A stretch of DNA of 64,000 bases. Origin: Lachnospiraceae bacterium UBA5902 (GTDB lineage Bacteria; Bacillota; Clostridia; Lachnospirales; Lachnospiraceae). Numbering within the stretch: position 1 is the first letter of the stretch; every line of letters begins with the position of its first letter. Of this stretch, positions 60,600 through 64,000 are shown piece after piece. The notes below the pieces were generated by a model, which saw only the letters and a list, made by a program, of their open reading frames with translations, made no database searches and was not told the DNA's origin. The translations under genes were made by a program, and so were the position numbers. Where the stretch lies: the NCBI GenBank assembly GCA_002431865.1, contig DJEI01000072.1:45166-109165 (forward strand). The letters run 5' to 3'.

Positions 60600-61193
60600 A
60601 TGGCAAATCGCGTAGGCGTTGTATCAAGAAAAACAAATGAGACGGATATCCAGATGGAATTAAATCTGGATGGAAGCGGTTATGCAAAGGTAGATACAGG
60701 AATTGGATTTTTTGATCATATGCTGGCAAGCTTTGCAAAGCATGGATTCTTCGATCTGAATTGCAAAGTGACCGGAGATTTATTCGTGGACAGCCACCAT
60801 ACGATCGAGGATACCGGAATCGTGCTTGGACAGGCAATTGCAAAGGCAGTCGGAGATAAGCAGGGAATCAAGCGGTTTGGTTCGTTCATGCTTCCGATGG
60901 ATGAAACACTGGTGCTTTCTGCACTGGATTTGTCCGGACGTCCGTATCTGGTGTATGATCTGAATCTTTCGACACCGCAGGTTGGATACTTTGATACACA
61001 GATGGTGAAAGAGTTCTTCTATGCTGTATCATATTCAGCGATGATGAACCTGCATATCAAACAGCTTGCCGGATCCAATGACCATCATATCATTGAAGCT
61101 GCATTTAAGGCATTTGCAAAGGCACTTGACGAGGCGACACAGTTTGACAGCCGGCTTTCCGGCCAGGTGCTTTCAACCAAGGGAAGCTTATAG
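60600..61193 (+). CDS. hisB: Imidazoleglycerol-phosphate dehydratase
   Basis: Mn-dependent dehydratase forming imidazole acetol phosphate. Monofunctional form (197 residues), without a histidinol phosphatase domain. Metal motifs are VDSHHTIEDTGIVLGQA and SNDHHIIEAAFKAFAKALD, as a tandem repeat of HHxxE. RKTNETDIQMELNLDG and TGIGFFDHMLASFAKHG are conserved. It is preceded by GGGGGGATCG, a rather unusual but workable ribosome binding site. The next gene, hisI, starts 27 bases later. Confidence 0.96.
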   Translation: MANRVGVVSRKTNETDIQMELNLDGSGYAKVDTGIGFFDHMLASFAKHGFFDLNCKVTGDLFVDSHHTIEDTGIVLGQAIAKAVGDKQGIKRFGSFMLPMDETLVLSALDLSGRPYLVYDLNLSTPQVGYFDTQMVKEFFYAVSYSAMMNLHIKQLAGSNDHHIIEAAFKAFAKALDEATQFDSRLSGQVLSTKGSL

Positions 61194-61220
61194 AAATATG
61201 CAGCAGGAGGGTACGAATAA

Positions 61221-61589
61221 ATGGAGGACAAGAAGATTGGTTACAAGCCGCTTACAGCCGCGATTCCTTTTTCGGAGTTTAAGTTAAATGAAGCGGGACT
61301 GATTCCGGCGATCGTGCAGGATGATGCGACGGGAGATGTACTGATGCTTGCATATATGAATGAAGCATCTTATAATAAAACATTAGAGACCGGACTTATG
61401 ACATATTTTAGCCGGAGCAGACAGAACCTGTGGTTAAAAGGCGAGACAAGTGGACATTATCAATATGTGAAGAGTCTGTATCTCGACTGCGATAACGATA
61501 CGATTCTTGCACGTGTGGAGCAGATTGGGGCTGCCTGTCATACAGGAAGCCGGAGCTGCTTTTTCAAAAATATGTTGAAGGATGACTAA
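61221..61589 (+). CDS. hisI: Phosphoribosyl-AMP cyclohydrolase
   Basis: Opens the adenine ring of PR-AMP. It is the monofunctional form (122 residues), without the HisE pyrophosphohydrolase domain that is fused in many bacteria. Zinc and Mg ligands are in [20 protein letters not shown] and [31 protein letters not shown] and [18 protein letters not shown] are conserved. hisA, hisC, hisF and hisH, as well as a hisE gene, are not in the window, so the pathway is only partly encoded here. AGCAGGAGGG precedes the ATG. Confidence 0.95.
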   Translation: MEDKKIGYKPLTAAIPFSEFKLNEAGLIPAIVQDDATGDVLMLAYMNEASYNKTLETGLMTYFSRSRQNLWLKGETSGHYQYVKSLYLDCDNDTILARVEQIGAACHTGSRSCFFKNMLKDD

Positions 61590-61603
61590 GTGGAGGGTAA
61601 ACT

Positions 61604-61738
61604 ATGATACATGTATGGAGTGAGTTACTGGTTTATGTGATTAAGTTCCTGTCAATGCTTGTATGTGCAGGCCTTGGAATTATGGTAGGAAAGAAAATCC
61701 GTAAGAATAAAGATGCGAAAAATCAGGAGGAAATTTGA
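61604..61738 (+). CDS. Small single-pass membrane protein, 44 residues
   Basis: A short frame, MIHVWSELLVYVIKFLSMLV and onward, with one hydrophobic segment (residues 8-28, ending CAGLGIMVG) followed by a strongly basic tail (KKIRKNKDAKNQ) that would stay in the cytoplasm. GTGGAGGG stands 6 bases before the ATG, and a normal stop follows. The last codons contain the AGGAGG that serves as the ribosome binding site of alaS, so translation of both may be coupled. It sits in the his-alaS gap, 14 bases after hisI. I do not know its function; the good ribosome binding site and coding-like composition are the only evidence. Confidence 0.7.
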   Translation: MIHVWSELLVYVIKFLSMLVCAGLGIMVGKKIRKNKDAKNQEEI

Positions 61739-61740
61739 CG

Positions 61741-64000
61741 TGAAAAATTACGGCGTGAATGAATTGCGTAAGATGTTTTTGGAGTTTTTTGAGAGCAAGG
61801 GACATTTGAAAATGAACAGTTTTTCGCTGATCCCACATAATGACAACAGTCTGCTTTTGATCAACTCCGGTATGGCACCGTTAAAGCCTTATTTTACAGG
61901 ACAGGAGATTCCGCCACGCAGACGTGTGACAACCTGTCAGAAGTGTATTCGTACTGGCGACATCGAGAACGTAGGTAAGACAGCCAGACATGGTACATTT
62001 TTTGAAATGCTTGGTAACTTCTCATTTGGTGATTATTTCAAGCATGATGCAATTCATTGGACATGGGAGTTTTTGACAGAGGTTGTCGGACTCGATAAGA
62101 ACCGTCTGTATCCATCAGTTTATCTTGAGGATGATGAGGCGTTTGATATCTGGAACAAGGAGATCGGCGTAGACAAAGACCGTATCTTCCGTTTTGGCAA
62201 AGAAGATAACTTCTGGGAGCACGGCGCAGGTCCTTGCGGTCCATGTTCAGAAGTTTATTATGACCGTGGAGAAAAGTATGGCTGTGGTAAGCCAGGCTGT
62301 ACAGTCGGTTGTGATTGTGACCGTTATATGGAAGTATGGAACAACGTTTTCACACAGTTTGATAATGATGGTCATAACAACTATACAGAGCTTGAGCAGA
62401 AGAATATCGATACAGGTATGGGTCTGGAGCGTCTGGCAGTTGTTGTACAGGATGTGGATTCTATCTTCGATGTAGACACGATTAAGGCACTCCGTGACAA
62501 GGTCTGCGAGATGGCAGGTGTTACATATGAAGAGGACGCAAATACAGACGTCAGCATCCGTGTCATCACGGATCATATCCGTTCGGTTACTTTTATGACA
62601 TCCGATGGTATCCTTCCATCCAACGAAGGTCGTGGATATGTGCTTCGGCGCCTGCTCCGCCGTGCAGCAAGACATGGCAGACTGCTTGGCATCAAGGGCG
62701 CTTTCTTAGCAGAGCTTTCAAAGACCGTGATCGAAGTATCCAAGGATGCTTATCCGGAGCTTGCAGAAAAGCAGGAGCATATTTTTGCAACTTTAAATAC
62801 AGAGGAAGAAAATTTCAATAAGACGATCGATCAGGGACTTTCTATCCTGAATGGTTATGTAGACGATATGAAGGCAAAGGGAGAGAAAACTCTTTCGGGC
62901 GAGCATGCATTTAAGCTGTATGATACCTATGGATTTCCACTTGATCTGACTGTCGAGATTCTGGAAGAGTCAGGATTTTCAGCAGATGAGGAAGGATTTA
63001 AGGCTTGCATGCAGGAACAGCGGGAACGCGCAAGAAAGGCGAGAAAAACAACGAACTATATGGGTGCCGATGCGACAGTCTATGAGCAGATTGATGTCGC
63101 AATCACAACCGAATTTGTCGGTTATGATAGACTGACACATGAGTCTGAAATCGTGGCAATCGCAGGTGAAGATGCAGTGGCAGACATCCTTTCCGAAGGT
63201 GATAATGGTTCCATTCTTGTTAAAGAGACACCATTTTATGCGACCATGGGTGGTCAGTGTGGTGATGCCGGTGTGATCGAGACAGCAACCGGTAAATTCA
63301 TCGTCAAAGATACGATCAAGGTTGTTGGTGGCAAGATCGCACATATCGGTTATGTAGAAAATGGCGAGATCAAGCTTCATGATACAGCAAAGCTTTCTGT
63401 CGATGCAGATAAGCGTCTGCATACCTGTATGAACCATTCTGCAACACATTTGCTGCAGAAGGCATTAAAGATGGTTCTCGGTGGACATGTGGAACAGGCA
63501 GGTTCCTATGTAGATCAGGATCGTCTCCGGTTTGACTTTACACATAATCAGGCACTCTCGAAAGAAGAAATCGAGCAGGTAGAGGCAATCGTCAATGAGA
63601 AGATCGCCGAGGATCTTCCGGTTGTAACAAAGGTTATGGGACTGGAGGAAGCAAAGAAGACAGGCGCGATGGCACTTTTTGGTGAGAAGTATGGCGAGAC
63701 GGTACGAGTTGTCAATATGGGCGATTTCTCCATCGAGCTTTGCGGTGGTACACACGTAGAAAAGACGGGTGTGATTGCAACCTTTAAGATTGTATCTGAG
63801 ACAGGTGTCGCCGCTGGCGTCCGCCGTATTGAGGCGCTTACTTCCCGCGGTGCATTTGCATATTATCATAATCTGGAGAATACATTGAAACAGGCAAGTG
63901 CTGCTGCAAAGGCAGAGCCTGCAAATCTTGTAGAGAAGATTGAGGGCATGCTTGCAGAGATCAAACAGTTACAGTCTGAGAACCAGAAACTTAAAGACAA
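61741..64000 (+). CDS. alaS: Alanine-tRNA ligase (3' end cut off)
   Basis: Charges tRNA-Ala; 753 residues are visible and the frame remains open at the window edge (the full protein is usually about 880). Start is GTG at 61741 (VKNYGVNELRKMFLEFFESKGH), 10 bases after AGGAGG. The class II catalytic core has TTCQKCIRTGDIENVGKTAR and HGTFFEMLGNFSFGDYFK, with FWEHGAGPCGPCSEVYYD and LRRLLRRAARHGR. A Cys-rich insertion, CGKPGCTVGCDCD, lies in the core. The editing domain has the metal set HSATHLLQ and CGGTHVEKTG. The C-Ala domain begins at the edge (LKQASAAAKAEP). Confidence 0.97.

Overview
The window looks like a chromosomal segment of a moderate-GC, anaerobic, spore-forming Firmicute of the class Clostridia, most likely a Lachnospiraceae gut bacterium (Coprococcus/Roseburia-like; the genus is a guess). 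Supporting signs are dipicolinate synthase genes, a B12-dependent MetH without its reactivation domain, a short-form HisG paired with HisZ, an L27 with a cleavable N-terminal extension next to its Prp protease, ChW (clostridial hydrophobic W) repeats, AGGAGG-type ribosome binding sites and frequent TTG/GTG starts. Almost everything is conserved housekeeping DNA. The accessory part lies between about 5.2 and 14.2 kb.

Layout. 0-2.5 kb: scpA (start cut off) and scpB, then a convergent HD-GYP gene sharing a bidirectional terminator. 2.6-5.2 kb: a DacF-type carboxypeptidase and dpaA-dpaB (spore dipicolinate). 5.4-10.2 kb: a very large secreted protein gene (signal peptide, GLUG-like repeats, YDG/Ig-like modules, three ChW repeats) interrupted by one in-frame TGA. 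10.2-11.9 kb: a hipB-hipS-hipT-like tripartite toxin-antitoxin module with three copies of a palindromic operator. 11.9-13.7 kb: asnB on the minus strand. 13.8-14.2 kb: a gene-free, highly structured element with about 100-bp imperfect terminal inverted repeats. 14.2-21.2 kb: a second DacF, a YkuE-like phosphoesterase, an L,D-transpeptidase, punA and metH. 21.2-22.9 kb: ilvN-ilvC with its own promoter and terminator. 23-30.7 kb: a zinc-finger membrane protein, polA, coaE, a large FtsA-like ATPase and a GGDEF protein. 30.8-39.9 kb: pta-ackA, rpmF, plsX, rnc, smc, ftsY, without yceD and acpP. 40-46.7 kb: ilvA, a RACo-like ATPase, a serine hydrolase, a WalJ-type MBL protein, an ACT protein and a DUF711 protein. 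46.7-56.4 kb: the radical-SAM pair, rng, rplU, prp, rpmA, obg, yhbY, nadD, yqeK, rsfS, a membrane HD-GYP protein and an orphan protein. 56.5-64 kb: lexA (minus strand) divergent from hisZ-hisG-hisD-hisB-hisI, a 44-residue membrane protein, and alaS running off the end.

How the genes work together. ScpAB and SMC form the condensin complex and are encoded 34 kb apart. rnc-smc-ftsY and rng-rplU-prp-rpmA-obg-yhbY-nadD-yqeK-rsfS are classic ribosome biogenesis and growth clusters; Prp matures the L27 encoded directly after it. HisZ is the regulatory partner that short-form HisG requires. pta-ackA makes ATP and acetate from acetyl-CoA. One GGDEF and two HD-GYP proteins suggest c-di-GMP turnover. 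The least ordinary items are the HipBST-like module with its operators, the TGA-interrupted ChW protein, the long inverted-repeat element, the FtsA-like ATPase with a repeated C-terminal half, and the divergent PlsX in a locus lacking acpP.
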